From Haemaphysalis longicornis (taxonomy: Eukaryota; Arthropoda; Arachnida; Ixodida; Ixodidae), in NCBI GenBank assembly GCA_013339765.2, contig CM023450.1, positions 185,405,269-185,469,268 on the forward strand: a stretch of DNA of 64,000 nucleotides. Direction: 5' to 3'. Within the stretch, counting starts at the first letter, position 1; each line of letters opens with the position of its first letter. The position numbers and the translations under genes were made by a program. Below are positions 11,679 to 23,954 of this stretch, piece by piece. The notes beneath the pieces were generated by a model. That model did no database searches. It had not been told where the DNA came from and saw only the letters and a program-made list of their open reading frames with translations.

Positions 11679-12416
11679 ATGGCCTCCTTTCACCCCCGAA
11701 ACCGCGTCAAAGGGGAACAGCGGCTGACGGAGGGTCACCCTTGGCAACACTGCCGAAGCAAGGACAACCCTGCTGACCTTCTCACACGGGGTTTACCAGC
11801 ATCCGCTCTCAGAAATTCTCAACTTTGGTGGTGCGGGCCGCCTTGGCTTGCTTTGCCGGAAGAGTTATGGCCAGTGGAACATTTCGAAATCTTAGGCGAG
11901 AGCAATGAGGGGCAAGCCATTCCAAACGCTGCTTGTGCAATCGGCAGCGTGCATCCTGAGCCTTTGCTTAAAATTAACCGGTACAGTAAATGCTCCCGAT
12001 TGCTCCGGGTAACTCCCTTCCCCCATCAACAATGCGACCACAGCCAGACAGTCGACAGCCGGGCCCTGACGACTGAAGAGTTGGCCCAAGCAGAGAACTA
12101 TTGGATTCGCCATGTTCAGAGAGAAGCTTTTTCTGAGGAGCTGGAGGCGTTGGCAAATAACCAACCCAGTAGGGCGACAACCCGCCTATCGCTGCTTCGC
12201 CATTCATCGACGAAGATGGGCTTATCCGCGTCGGGGGCCGCCCAAGAACTGCAGTCCCCGATAAACTCCGTCATCCATTTTTTTGCCGAACAGAGGGGAC
12301 TTCACGCGTCTCGTAATAGCGCCACGCATGAGCGGTTGATCCACTCCGGTGTAGATCTAACACTCGCTGAACTTCGGGAGAACTTTTGGATATTGAAAGG
12401 GCCCCTCAGGTTGTGA
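11679..12416 (+). pseudogene. BEL/Pao region between RNase H and integrase
   Basis: The frame contains RSKDNPADLLTRGLPA, a hallmark block at the end of the RNase H region of BEL/Pao and Gypsy elements, then LWWCGPPWL and the beginning of the integrase zinc-binding segment (LIHSGVDLTLAELRENFWI). His residues of the HHCC motif are partly lost. The frame stops at 12416 and resumes in another frame at 12515. Confidence 0.78.
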
Positions 12417-12514
12417 AAAGTGTTCTACATGCTTGCCTGCCATGCCGCCGACGTAGGCTAAAAAGGGCCCAAAAAAGCGCCTGTCGCCCGGATTACCGAA
12501 GCTGACCCTTTTCC

Positions 12515-13465
12515 GTGGTTGGCATTGACTTCTGCGGACCCTTTATACTGCCGGGCTTCCCCATCCGGAATATGGAAGGCTTACATCGTCGTGTTCTCTT
12601 GCGCCGTCACACGGGCCATTTCCCCCTGGAGCTCTCATCTGGTATGACAGCATCAAGGTTTCTGCTGGCTCTGAGACGCTTTATATCCCGGCGTGGAGTT
12701 CCAACAACGATATACTCCGACAACGCTCTTACATTCCACCACTGCGCCAGGTCTCTCCACACCATGTCTGAGGCCGCGGTCCTCGACTTCTGCAGCGGCC
12801 GCCGAATTCAGTGGAAGTTTAGCGTCGAAAGGGCACCGTGGTGGGGCGGATGGTGGGAACGGCTCATAAGGATCACAAAAGAAACGCTCCGGAGGGCTCT
12901 TGGACGTAGTCGACTGTCCCCGGAAGAGATCGAGACGGTTCTCTGCGAAAGTAGAGGCGGCCGTCAACAGCCGTCCGGGTTTACGCCGTTAGCAGCAGAT
13001 GCTGAAGAGCTCTCCCCTCTGACCCCGGCTCACTTCCTAACTGGGAGGCGCACTAACCCCTTTGCCACAGAGGCTGGGACTGCACGAGCCGACGTCCGCC
13101 AGCGGAGAGATACAACGTCGAGCACGACATCGACGGGCAATCATGGCGCACCTGTGGCGCCGTTGGCGCCGAGAATACCTGCTTTTTTGCGATCTGCACA
13201 CGAAGCTGCAAACGCCACCCCGGGCCCGAGGTGCAGATTGGGGACGTTGTGGTCATCCGACGACGCCTCGTCCCCAATGCTGTGGAAGCTAGGCCGAGTG
13301 TTGGAAACTTTTCCAGGCCGCGACGGGGTCGTACGGTCGTGTCGTCTGCGCGTCTCATCCGGACAAGAAATTAGACGTCCAGTTCAGCGCCCCCATATTC
13401 TTGAGGCTAACCCGCCAAGGTCATCAGAATCGGCGGCGGGGGAGGGTGTTGAAGAATGGCAATGA
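12515..13465 (+). pseudogene. BEL/Pao integrase core and C-terminal domain
   Basis: The integrase catalytic triad can be read: VGIDFCGPF (first Asp), YSDNALTFH (second Asp) and APWWGGWWERLIR (Glu), with 45 residues between the second Asp and the Glu, as in the Pao branch. Downstream, SPLTPAHFLTGR matches the block after the core, and CRLRVSSGQEIRRPVQ the C-terminal chromatin- or DNA-binding part. The frame ends just beyond the LTR start. Its own start codon is not meaningful, because the protein is normally part of a polyprotein. Confidence 0.82.
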
Positions 13466-13521
13466 TGATAGCAATAAAGAGGCCGCTGCACGGGAAGGGG
13501 GGACGGGCCCAGCTCGCGCCC

Positions 13522-16500
13522 TCTTTATATGTTGAGGAAAGAGGACGAGGAAGAGCATAGAAATATCACCATCATTAGCGAGTGGAGGAAGAAGGTGGAA
13601 TAAAGGCGTTCTGAGCGGTGCCATGGCCTGGGGCCCAGTTCCTCAAGAACTGCTACACCTGAAGTAGCCATCTTCTTTGCTCCGTTTTAACCGAGGTGTA
13701 TTTTCTTACATTTCAATGAAGGTGGCACAACGCGAATTCGGGTTAAAATCCCTGATCACTCATTCCAAGACCACTGACACACCACGCGTTGCCACGTGTT
13801 GAAATTCTCAGCACCTTAGAAATGCTTTAGTAGTAGACGTAAGCAATAGCACGAAGCTACCGAGTGCACGAAGAATGGTTAGTGATGGCCTTTGTTATGA
13901 GTAAAACGTTCATTGTATAGGTGTAAAGGGCCTAAAAGGGTCATGAAGTCAAAACAATTTTTTGTATACTTTTAAAGAACTCGCCTTTGGTAAGTTACTC
14001 AGCCCCATCTTAGCTACTAAAGACTATTTTTTTAACCAAAAAGGCAGAAAAAGTACTCGAAAACATCGAAATTTCCCGCCAAGGTGACGCAATATAGGCA
14101 GGAGTCGCGTAACATGGGCCAGCAATTACGGTGATTTTATCAGTGATATGTTCACTGCACTTTAGCATTCAGGTGACACAATCGCACAAAACTATAGAAC
14201 CCACTATAACAGCCCTGTCACGCTTCTTGGCAGTGGTTCGCGTCTGCGGCCACTAATAGCACAAACAGGATTACGTGACGTCATCGAGAAGTCGCCGGAA
14301 GGCGACTACAAACGCGCCGCTTCTGCATACCTTCTCTTTATATCTCGATTGTTTGCCACAAATTTGGCATCATTGTTCTCGGGACAAAGCGGCCTTTTTG
14401 ATGAGCCAAACGTGTATTTTGTATTCTTGGTCCCTTTAAAGGAGGTAATTTCGTGAGCGTTCGTTGCCACTCCGCTAGCGATTCTTACCAAGTGCACTCT
14501 GTGGGAGAACTCCGGGGAATAACACTCAATTCGTCTTCATCTTTACGTATTCATCAGTACTAGCTCATGCGGCGGTGTTGCTTCACCAGGTTGTACATAA
14601 TCATCATCACCGTGTGCAGGACGTGCTCTCGGCAGAAGCGTTGGGATAAATGCCGTTCTGTACCACACTTTTTCAGTACATCAATGTATCAGGAAAATTA
14701 AGTCGTGAAGGCCGTCATGATGGTAGATGACTAAAGTATTAATGTTTAGTGAATTGCGCCAGAAACCTTCACGAAACATCACGAGTGTAGTGAGGGTTCC
14801 AACCCGTCTTGGAGAGTACTCACTACTACCCCCATTTCTAAAAGTGCAAAGTTGAGCGCGGTGTGACATGTGCTGTAGAAGTTCTGTCCTTTTGAGGTAT
14901 GATAAAAGTATTTTGGGTGGAAACAGCAGTTACCGGCTAGAAATGATTAGAGCTTTAATAGAGCACTTTGAGTATTAGCGGCGTGAAAATGCCTCTTTTT
15001 TTTAAATGCGAATGCATTTCTTAGTCGGGGGTTGTCGCGCTCCGTCGGCGTGCGCCTGCATTCCTCCAGCGCGAGCGCACGTGAGCGCGCGCCTTGTAGT
15101 TCTGCCTTCGTCGTCGTTGTCGTCGTCGTTTCGGCGCGGCGGACCCGCGCCGCTACAGTGGGAGGTTGTCGTGCTCCGTCGGCGTGCGCCCGCAGGTGTT
15201 ATCTCTCCGCGCTCCTCCTCGCCCCTAGCAACAGCTGTGGCGCGCCTAGCAACCGGAGCAGGTGGTAGCTCGGGCGGGAGTAGCGGAGGGCAAGGGGAGA
15301 GGAGGAGCGCGCTCGGGCGTGTGAGGGCGCTCGCATCGCGGAGCTCGGGCGGAATAGCGGAGAGTGAGTGGAGAGGAGGAGCGCGCTCGGGCGTGTGAGG
15401 GCGCTCGCATCGCGGAGCTCGGCGGGAGAGAGAGCTCGCGCGCGGGGCGGCCGTGTTGCGCGGGTCTCTCTCTCCACACCGCGTACCCTCTCTCCGCTCG
15501 CTGCGCTCGGAAAATGTATATGAATGCAGTGGAGCGCACGCCTCTCTCCGTTACTGCTTGCCGCAGCGCACTCATCGGTGCACCCAATGCATTCGCATTT
15601 CCGCACGATCCCCTTCGGGGAGGTGGGGGGAGTTTTTTGCGGAGAGCACCGTTCACCGCTTTTACACATTGTTGGTCGTATCTCGTTTAAAAAAATGTGA
15701 GTGTACACTGAGTGTTTAGCCTATTGTTAGTCTCTGCAATGCAATGGTATATTATGCGGAAGCATTTTTTGTCGTGTAGCCCCAACGCAAGCTTGCAGTA
15801 TTTTGTGACTGCACAAATATGGGTAACTAACACCAGTATCGTTCGATTCCCGTATTTATGAGTATAATTTTCCGCACGTATTATAATTACTTCGACGTGG
15901 AACCTTACACTACTACCAATTTTCGTGCGCTGTCACTACAAGGACTTCTCTGGAACCGTGTGGTTAAACAAGGACGGCAAGCGGGACCACCTGGTTTGAA
16001 TTCATGGTATGAAAACAGCGCCAATTAAACAAGGACGGCAAAAGGGGAAACGAAGGTCCAGCACTTAACTCACAAATGAAAATTATTAGAAAGGAACACA
16101 TGCCGACTGCAAATAACTCGAATGTTCGCGTGATCACACATAATAATGCAGTGGACAGTCAGAAGTTCTAAACTTGTAAACAATTCCACGTACAATGCAC
16201 GACTAACTACAACTGGTTACGGCTGATTACTAAGAATGGCATAGCGTCTAGCGGCTACCATTGGCATACAGGATCATTGTATAGATGACTTTATAGAAAC
16301 AACCTCTTTTACGCAGCATTCCTGGGGTTGAGCAAATGCTGCTTCGTCGCGCTTGCAAAGGGTTCAACGGCCTGGGAGCACACCAAGTGAGCTCGAGCTG
16401 TGTCTCAATTATGGTCACGAAACAGAGGCATCTGAACCCGCTCTCGCCTATACTCCTAAGACCCGAACAGCATCCGCCGGCTGAGCTTCCTTCGATGCCG

Positions 16501-17000
16501 TTTGCACGGACTCTCCTTTACCTTTATTTTTCTGGCTATGGCTGTGCATGACGGATAATGACATGAGGGATTAGAACGCTGACTGGAGGACATCCAACGC
16601 CTCGGTATTACATGTTAGACGGTGGCGGGACCCGCTCGTGGCTTTCTCCAGAGATTCTACTGTACCGTTTGTGACCTCTGCCTTGTGCCACTCCTAATTA
16701 TTACCCCCCCTTCCCAGTCATTCATTTCCTGTAATAAATGCTAAACCATCATCACCCTTACTTACGAATGAACTCACCACATCTATCGGTTTCTCGCCTC
16801 AAAATTATGACTAGAATATTTAGCGAGATGTCTATATCTGTGGCAATAAAGTGTTCAAGTAACAATGTGTCTTGAACTGCAATCAACATTTAACTGCAAT
16901 CTACATTCCTAGTTATCGCAGCCATTCGTTGTGATTGTGGCATTTCCCGTGCACTGATATAGGAGCTTCATTTACAACCCATTCAGCAGAAACCATTTTT
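13522..17000. other. Long intronic stretch, no gene seen
   Basis: Apart from the GC-rich element at 15004-15600 described separately, I see only AT-rich unique-looking sequence with short random frames and two copies of the phrase aaacaaggacggcaa about 60 bases apart (near 15965 and 16026). No exon-like reading with splice borders was found on either strand. Confidence 0.5.
15004..15600. repeat. GC-rich element with 15-bp inverted ends and a 74-bp duplication
   Basis: The stretch is bounded by aaatgcgaatgcatt at 15004-15018 and its exact reverse complement at 15586-15600. Inside are two phrases of the form gtcgcgctccgtcggcgtg (near 15027 and 15167) and a 74-bp unit repeated twice (starting near 15277 and 15351, with gagaggaggagcgcgctcgg at 15297 and 15371). 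Open frames here on both strands are Ala/Arg/Ser-rich and due to GC content. It may be a non-autonomous DNA element, but no target duplication is clear. Confidence 0.5.
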
Positions 17001-17133
17001 TATATATGGAAAGCTACTACGCAGGTACTAACTCCTCATCGCATGCAAGTTTAGCCTGGTCAAGCATTTTAAGCCTTCAAAAATCTACTGCGGCTTGTGA
17101 AAATCAACACAAAGCGTGCTGCACACGGCGGAC

Positions 17134-17301
17134 CTGCAGTCGTTCGAGGTCTTCCTTCGGTCCCACGCCAGAGAGCAGGAGCAGCTGTGCAGATCCATAG
17201 GCTCCCGCCGACAGGATCACCTCGCGCCGTGCCGACACGTTCATAACGTGACCTAACCTTGTGAACGTCACACCCACGGCCCGTATTCCCTCGAAGTTCA
17301 C
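17134..17301 (-). CDS. GMC oxidoreductase, exon with GMC signature 2
   Basis: This exon encodes 56 residues: VNFEGIRAVGVTF, then VSARREVILSAGAYGSAQLL and LLSGVGPKEDLERLQ. The GA..S..LL..SG.GP pattern is GMC signature 2 (PROSITE PS00624 type), which forms part of the FAD-binding fold. The usual Ser-Pro pair is Ser-Ala here, a departure from consensus but not from the fold. Splice borders are atgcggcag|G and CTGCAG|gtccgc, phase 0 at both ends. The reading frame stays open past both borders for some distance, which could mislead a gene finder into calling a longer single-exon gene. Confidence 0.93.
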
Positions 17302-17599
17302 CTGCCGCATGAAGCAACAAAACGTATATTGAAGGCGCTTGGTAAAACATTGTGACCAAACAACAGCGTCCAAACCGAGCAAAAAGTAATTTATTTCAGA
17401 ATAAATGCACCATTAGGAAGGGGTATCAAACGGACGACTACACGAGTAATATTCATACCTTTGAAACAGTAAAATCCACACATATCTGCAGAAACATTAA
17501 AACTATACGTTTAGACAAACAAATCTACAAAAAAAGGCAAATGAACCCATTATTGCAGACGTTTATGCAGTTGGCCTACACGCAGTTCCAAAAGAGATA

Positions 17600-17860
17600 C
17601 CTCTGAAAACTAGCAGAAGCGCCACAAGCAAAGTCTACATAAAATGTAGTTTTCACTGCGTACAATCAATAAGATAACTCTACAGAAGCGCCAACTACGG
17701 GGGGGCAGTGGGGCTCGTGCCCCCCCCCGGACGGCTTTACGGGGGGGCAGAGCCCCCTCCGGCCCCGGCTGAGGATTTTTTTTAAGGGCTTGGCTCTGCT
17801 CAAGCCCTTCGACATCGGACTGTTGGCCGTCCTGTCTGCCAACTATTGTTTGCAATAGGG
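17600..17860. repeat. GC-rich foldback segment
   Basis: The phrase agaagcgccaa/c occurs at both sides of a short AT-rich part, then runs of G and C pair with one another (gggctcgtgcccccc; ggcagagccccc) and aagggcttggctctgctcaagccctt forms a further stem. This has the look of a small foldback element. No coding content is seen. Confidence 0.35.
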
Positions 17861-17992
17861 GTTGGGATCTTGAAAGACAGTTCCGTCCTCCCGATGGGCA
17901 GGGGGAAACGCAGGGCCGTTTCGCTTTTCTTCACGGTGAGTTAGACGTGCTCAGTGTGCGGATTGCTGACAACAATGTTAGCGCTGCGCTTG

Positions 17993-18033
17993 GCTATGGT
18001 GGCTAGAAGGGTGGCCCTTCTAGCCACCATAGC
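17993..18033. repeat. Perfect 19-bp hairpin
   Basis: The arm gctatggtggctagaaggg (17993-18011) is followed by a three-base loop tgg and its exact reverse complement (18015-18033). It lies just before the ACTCATGAGT array. Confidence 0.85.
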
Positions 18034-18095
18034 TTGGCTTCAGCAGCACGCCAGCAAAGCGACATTTTGTCGGGAGCATAGGTCGGCACACTCGC

Positions 18096-18425
18096 TCGTG
18101 AGTACACTCATTTGTACTCATTTGTACTCAAACTCACGAGTGAGTACGATGATGAGTGAGTAGTACACACCCAGATTAAAAAAGTGAGTATGATGACAAG
18201 TGAGCACAGGGGTAAGTCCAGTACTCGTGAGTACAGAACTCATGAGTACGTACACTACTCATGAGTATGAGTGCTCATGAATACAATACTCATGAGTATG
18301 AGTACTCATGAGTGTGAGTACTGGTGAGTATGGTACTCATGAGTACACAGTACGCATGATTACAATACTCATGAATACTGTATTTTCGAGTGCTTGCACT
18401 CGTGAGTACATGCACTCGTGAGTAC
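18096..18425. repeat. Array of palindromic ACTCATGAGT-type motifs
   Basis: About 330 bases are built largely from variants of (GT)ACTCATGAGTA(C): actcatgagta occurs repeatedly in the 18236-18345 core, flanked by single-base variants such as actcgtgagtac (18213, 18408, 18416) and gagtgagtac. The motif is its own reverse complement, so the array has no strand. Spacing varies (roughly 10-25 bases), unlike an ordinary fixed-period satellite. Confidence 0.85.
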
Positions 18426-18712
18426 AGCAGTGCAAACAAGTTCTATCACAAACTCAAGTCTGGATGCACGTGTACGAGTTTCAGACATTTAGCGATGGCG
18501 CTGCGCTGCTTAACTCTCAAGGATGGTAAAATCAGGCAACGAAAACTGCACCTCCCTTCTTTGCCTGTCCTTGTTGGGCGCTCTTATCGTTTTTCGGCGG
18601 TCGCTCGCTAAGGGGTCGCGATGAAAAGGGAAAAACGAGGGGGTTAGGTCCCGGTGGGAAGCGCGGCCACAGTTGCTCTGTTTCTACGGCACCTGTTGAT
18701 TGGAGCAGTTAT

Positions 18713-19402
18713 TTTAAAGACGATAGTCTTTCTTGGGCTACTTAAACCTAGAAATTTTGGTCTGCCTGTATGTCTGTCTGTCTGTCCGTCTGTCTGTCTG
18801 TGACTCGATTCAGCCATCCGGTCAAAGCAAAATTGATATTGCGGAATAGTCTTATATACTCACAGCCACATGTAAACGTCTAAGTCCGGTTTATATGTTC
18901 ATACTTGTCAACTTTGTTGAACAAGGACAAGACATTACGCAAATACAAGACAGGAAATTAGTACACAAGGGATATGCACAGTGTTCCTTTATTAAAAATA
19001 ATGGATGCTAGGTTTTTCGATAGCAAATGATATTCTACATCTACTGCAAAAGTCGCCGCCTCCTGGCGGCATATGAAAAATCACGCGGCAACAGCAGCGA
19101 AAGGTTCCACTAGCTAGGTTCCACGTTCTGCTTGGAAAGTACGTGGATCACGGCCACGCGGTTATATAAACATTGTAGTCGGCCGCCTCCATTCACGCGC
19201 GTCTTCGCCGTACTGCATCGCTGGCATCGAGGAACCCGGCCTGTAGCGGTGGAACGCGGTAAATTCAAATCGCCTTGTGCAAACCTTTAGTGTGTTTACC
19301 TTGGAATGAGCGCGACGGTACAGGAACAGCATGAGAGGTGAGCGGCAAAGAAAAGGGGGGGGCATTTCCTTGGCAAATGTCTACAAAGACTATTGTCTTT
19401 TG
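18713..19402. repeat. Possible inverted-repeat element with TGTC microsatellite
   Basis: ttaaagacgatagtcttt near 18714 and aaagactattgtcttttg near 19386 are near reverse complements and could be termini of a roughly 680-bp element. The motif is itself nearly palindromic, so chance cannot be excluded. A (TGTC)n microsatellite lies inside, at 18761-18802. No coding content is seen. Confidence 0.35.
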
Positions 19403-22400
19403 ACGACATTTGCAACGAAAGGAGCAGATACGCGGCCAATTTTTTGTTTACAAATGCGCGGCCTGGGAACGCGTAGCTGCTTTGTTCCGCTTGCTTCTTT
19501 CAAATTGTTTTAGGGGAAGCGGTGGGGGCTGCTCAAAATGCATTCACTACGCGCACCGAAGTCGCTCTTTTCCGGTCTTAAGCAGTTTCCATAGATGCAT
19601 GTCATGCTCTGGAGTCGTTTCGTGAGCGGAACCGCTCATTTAAACAGTCGCAGTTAGTTTACGCGATTCGCGTCAAATTGACTGCATGGTTTGTGTCAAC
19701 CACTTGGTTTTATTAGGCTCCCGTTTTGAAACTTTTTGCTCAGGTTTGGCAGGACTATGCCCTCGTGCTGTCCATTCACAAGTGAGCATATAGCCCCACC
19801 TTGGAGGTTGTGGGTTGTTAATCGGACATCATAATGCCCAGTCGAACGCGTGTGACGCCTTGTTTCGCCTCGCATAGTTTGTCGAACAGCGCTGGCATCT
19901 TGCTGCTGGAGGAGCGTTTTGCTTTCGAATGGCAACCCGATGCGCTGCTTCTCGTTTATGCCACCGTGTAATGATGAAGCTGGTGACGATGGTGAATTTC
20001 GGTGGTTGTTCTTCCCCTACCTTCATCTGACGACCACTCCTCGCTAGCAACTTGTGCCGAGTTTAAGCTCGCACTGTGGAAGGCCTCGTGAAAGGGCCGT
20101 TTTATATGATGAACGCCAATGCCAGACGTTGGGTTTTTACCTTTAGCTCGCGTCTTGGAACGTCTCTTAAAACATGTTGCTTGCCCATAACGACGCCACC
20201 GCACTTTTTTATCGATAGCTCTCAGCTTCATCACCGCTTCTCGAACCAAGAGCTGCAGATTTCCACTGTGCAACCAACGCACCAGCTCGGGAATACAGTG
20301 AAGTCAGTGCAAGCTATCACGCCTCCGAAAAGCCTGTCTGCAAACTTTGTTTTCGAGGTAACAAAGCACGCCAGAGCAGTTGGACAGTGCTGTAACGGCT
20401 GCCAAGTACCGGCAGCAACTGGGTGCACTGCGGCCGTCGACTGCGAGCGATACCCGCTCCAAGCCTCCAAAACACATACACATACACTGTTGGGACTGGG
20501 CCATCCCAGCTCAGTCACTACTGTTGCGACGTTGCCTGCCCAGTCCGCTATCGACGCGGCGCGGATCATAGCGACGAAGTAGCCGAGCTGACGGTTATTT
20601 GAAGCAGCATTTATATACAATATATGCAAAAGTAGCAAGAGCGTTACATGGCTAAGACAAGCGCGATAGCACTTCTCAGGGCCTTCGATGAGATGCCGCC
20701 GCACACCGCTGCTTCAGGGCTGGTTTTATACCCCCAGGGTTCCGTTGCAGCCGCGTGCAGTTCCAATGCCTCCAGCCGGAGCTATCACTGGCCGCATTAT
20801 GAATCTGGCGAATGGAGGCGAAGCGATTGCGTCAGCCGAGCCGCCACGACCGGGAAAGGGAAGGCGACTCTGCGGCGGCGTCTCCAGGCGCTACTTGCGG
20901 CGTGTCTGCGGGGATTAGTTCGTCCCAGGCATGATTTGGTCCAGCCGTCGCGATGGGAAAGAGAGAGCATACTCGGCGGCGCCTTTCCTCTTAACGGAAA
21001 TGAACATAGCAGCGCGTAGCGCCCCTGTCGTGTCCCTTTCTCGTGTCCCTTTCTTTTTATCCCCGAACTGCCCATTAAAAGAAAAACAAATCGACTGGTT
21101 TTTTGTGCTGATGGTTCAGTCATGCAATATTTTTGAATAAATGTGACCAGTAAAACACGTATTCAAAGAAATTTCTACTGTATGCGTCAAACCGCTGAAG
21201 TTCACGGTTCATAGATTTGCGGGACGTCTTATTTGGGGACACCTCGTAGTTAGCCGACACAATGTAAAAGGCCCTCACTGCTGCAGGTGCCCCTTATGAT
21301 GATGATGATGATGATGAGTGGTAGCCTCTTTGTAGCGGGGTGATGACGTGTCATCTCATAGGGATCCCCCACCGCTTCCTCCCCCCTCCCTTCGCCGCTC
21401 CGAGGCGCACTCCAGGTCTGCCCCCCCCCGGAAAAATAAGAAGTCTACGCCACTGACTCTAAGTTCAAACAGAGACGCGAATTCTTCTCTATATCCCCCA
21501 ATGAGGGGCCTGACGTGCTCTCCTTTTTCCAAGCAAAGTTCTCATGTTGAGAAGACATAGACGAACTAGCGCAGGGGGTTTCAGAAAGTGTTGAATTTCC
21601 CTTTTAATGATACGGCATGGCTTCTCTTAGGCAGGAGCGCTTTCTGGCAATTGCCCTTCCCACCTACCTGTATGTCACCTACACTGGGAGTGCCCTCCAA
21701 CCCGGCCTACCGCCGCACCTGCGTTCACTCATCACTTCCTGGACGGACTTTTTGAAAACCCAGGTCCCGGCGTGAATTTCAAGCTGACGCGAGAAATCCT
21801 GGCGGCCCCCTGCTTTCGGGTTAGTGAGGGACAATGGGAATTCCGGGGACCGGCCGTCTCCTACTGAAGACACTGGCACGACGGCGCGGAGTAGGGCTGT
21901 TTAGATAATTAAGTTTTGTCTCTCTATCTTGTTACCTCCGCATCACTGCCCAATAGTTTATCCCATCCTATAATTAAAACCGAACGCACGAGAGCAAAAT
22001 ATTTCGTTATATGAAAGAGGGATTGTTGGACATAAACATGAACGAATAAATAATTCTGTTGCTCGGCCAAAACCTTCCGACATTTGGACACATATTTTGT
22101 TTCGGATAGAGATGGCACATCGTATTTGGCTTCGTGACTCAAACTGTGAACGCCTAAAACTTTGAAATTTTCAAATGCGGCCCACTTTAATCGGAAATCA
22201 TGACGGGAATATATGACTGCAATTTCATTCAACAACATGGGTTGAATGAATGCTTGATTCAAATGCGGGCTAAGTAGTGACACGTAGAGCATTTTACGGG
22301 AATAAGGTGTGACATAAATATCAGGTGTAGTTTTTTTGCGCTGTCAACGTGAAATATTGTGCAAAATACAAAAAATAAAGTGAGCAGTATCCCCAGCAGT

Positions 22401-23260
22401 ATATTGTCGCTATCAGCCAATTAAGCGTTATTTCAATTCCCTATGTCGGTCACATAGCACATTAGAAAGCTTATTTCTGTGACGTAAGTTAGACTGCACC
22501 GGCTAATGCAGGTCCGCTTAGGTTATAGGTTCTGTATTCCAAGAGGGGAGTAGCGTGAGGAATGGTTGAGGAGCCTGTACAGTTGGACAATTGGATAATG
22601 CGCAGTTGGATTTCTATGCAGAAGCTGTTGCTTCAAATGGCGTAACTTTGACCAGCTGCCTTGGCCAGTTTCCATGAATATATAATACAGGCTATTCGAG
22701 AGTGTGTTTTTCGTAAGTAATGGTTACAGTGGAATGCTTTAGGTTATATCGCCCCTACGTTATGCTTGCAGGGGAACTCACGTGTTAACGTTCCCATGGG
22801 ACATGATACTTCATGACCTAAGGAATTAAAAACCATTATGCACCAACACGACAAGATTTACGAATACATATCAATGTTCATAACGGTCTAGTTCGCTCAT
22901 TTTAGAGATATGTCGCTTCTGTACTAAATAAAAATAAAACTCTTGCTGCTAGACAGCTTGCGCTATCTAGTAAAAAGTGAATAAACCAAAATACTATTCT
23001 TGTTCATTTTTTATCTCAGTAAAGAAGTGATATATTTCTAAACAAAGCAAACTAGGTAGTTAGGAACATTTCTATGAAGTTTTAGAACCTTGCGCATCAG
23101 TACACGAGAACTTTGAATCCCATGGGTCACGAATTAGTAAGACAAATAGGAATGCGGACAAGTTAGTCCCGCTTAAGCGAAGTTGTTTAATCTATAACTG
23201 AAATGTTGCATATTTCAATCAAGTCAGGGATATGGAATTGCCGTGCCCCCCGGCCAAAAG
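19403..23260. other. Long intronic stretch, no gene seen
   Basis: Short random frames only. The open frame at 20076-20582 and its antisense partner have no recognisable domain. A (GAT)n run is at 21296-21317. A phrase tacgccactg (21446-21455) preceded by a C run resembles the CAGTGGCGTA terminus common in arthropod hAT-like short elements. From 21900 to 23260 the sequence is AT-rich and featureless. Confidence 0.45.
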
Positions 23261-23954
23261 GGGTAAGTACAGCATCCCAAATTTCTAATAATATAGCGGG
23301 AGTGACGACCGATCGGCATGTCAGAGCCTTATCACGGTGTTCAGCAGTGAAATAGGCTAGAGTACGCGCACGCGCGTAGGGCTATCTGCTGTATGAGTGT
23401 TGTCTGCTACGCTGTTTCCTTGAGAGATGTACACCCCCTGCCACAAAATCTGAACGACTTTGTTCGTGAGAACGTGTGGTTATTGAAGCGCACGCGCATA
23501 TGAAATGCGTGTTTGATTATTCTTTCGGATGCCTTGCCCCGCACAGCATGAGGAATGCCACTGGAAAGATACATAAAAGTAGAACAGGACCGCTTTTCTG
23601 GCCGGAATGGCGTCATGCTGCTGTGTGACATAATGCGATAAATAAAAAACCTGATAAAAATAAAAAATTGTGCCCCACGCTGCTTAGCTACCTTTGGCGG
23701 TAGCCATACGGCCTTGCAAGATAAGAAACACAGGGGGTGTGTTGCCCTGAGCAGAACAGCGAAGCAGACGACGCTCCACACAGCAGATAGTTCTATGCGC
23801 GTGCGCGTACCCTCGCCTATTTCGCTGCTGAACACCGTGAAGGAGGAGGAAAATGACTTTATTGGTATCAATCCGGCATGTAAGGGTGGATCAGGCCGCG
23901 CAGGGCTTCACCAACCCCCTATCTCACTAGACCTCAGCGTGGACCGGTCCGGCG

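Larger units (their letters stand above)
10121..13521 (+). mobile_element. BEL/Pao LTR retrotransposon remnant
   Basis: The plus strand carries the protease-transcriptase junction, reverse transcriptase, RNase H remnant, integrase zinc region and integrase core, followed by the start of a 3' LTR at 13447. The gag and protease regions are missing, and frameshifts separate the frames. Homology to the inverted LTR stops at 13521, where a second TGTTGAGG start (13530) suggests junction with another LTR. It cannot move by itself. Confidence 0.85.

Noticed and set aside
10273..13465. Endogenous retrovirus of the vertebrate type
   Set aside because: Transcriptase and integrase motifs are of the BEL/Pao group, and no envelope frame is seen.
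15006..15719. Overlapping Ala/Arg/Ser-rich frames on both strands
   Set aside because: They follow from GC content; no domain or splice pattern supports coding.
18096..18425. CRISPR-like array
   Set aside because: Motif is a 10-bp palindrome with irregular spacing, no unique spacers of fixed length, and the DNA is eukaryotic.
20076..20582. 168-codon open frame
   Set aside because: No domain, open antisense frame over the same stretch, no family pattern seen.
23407..23871. 154-codon minus-strand frame
   Set aside because: It runs across MITE inverted repeats and into the LINE tail, so it is a chance frame.
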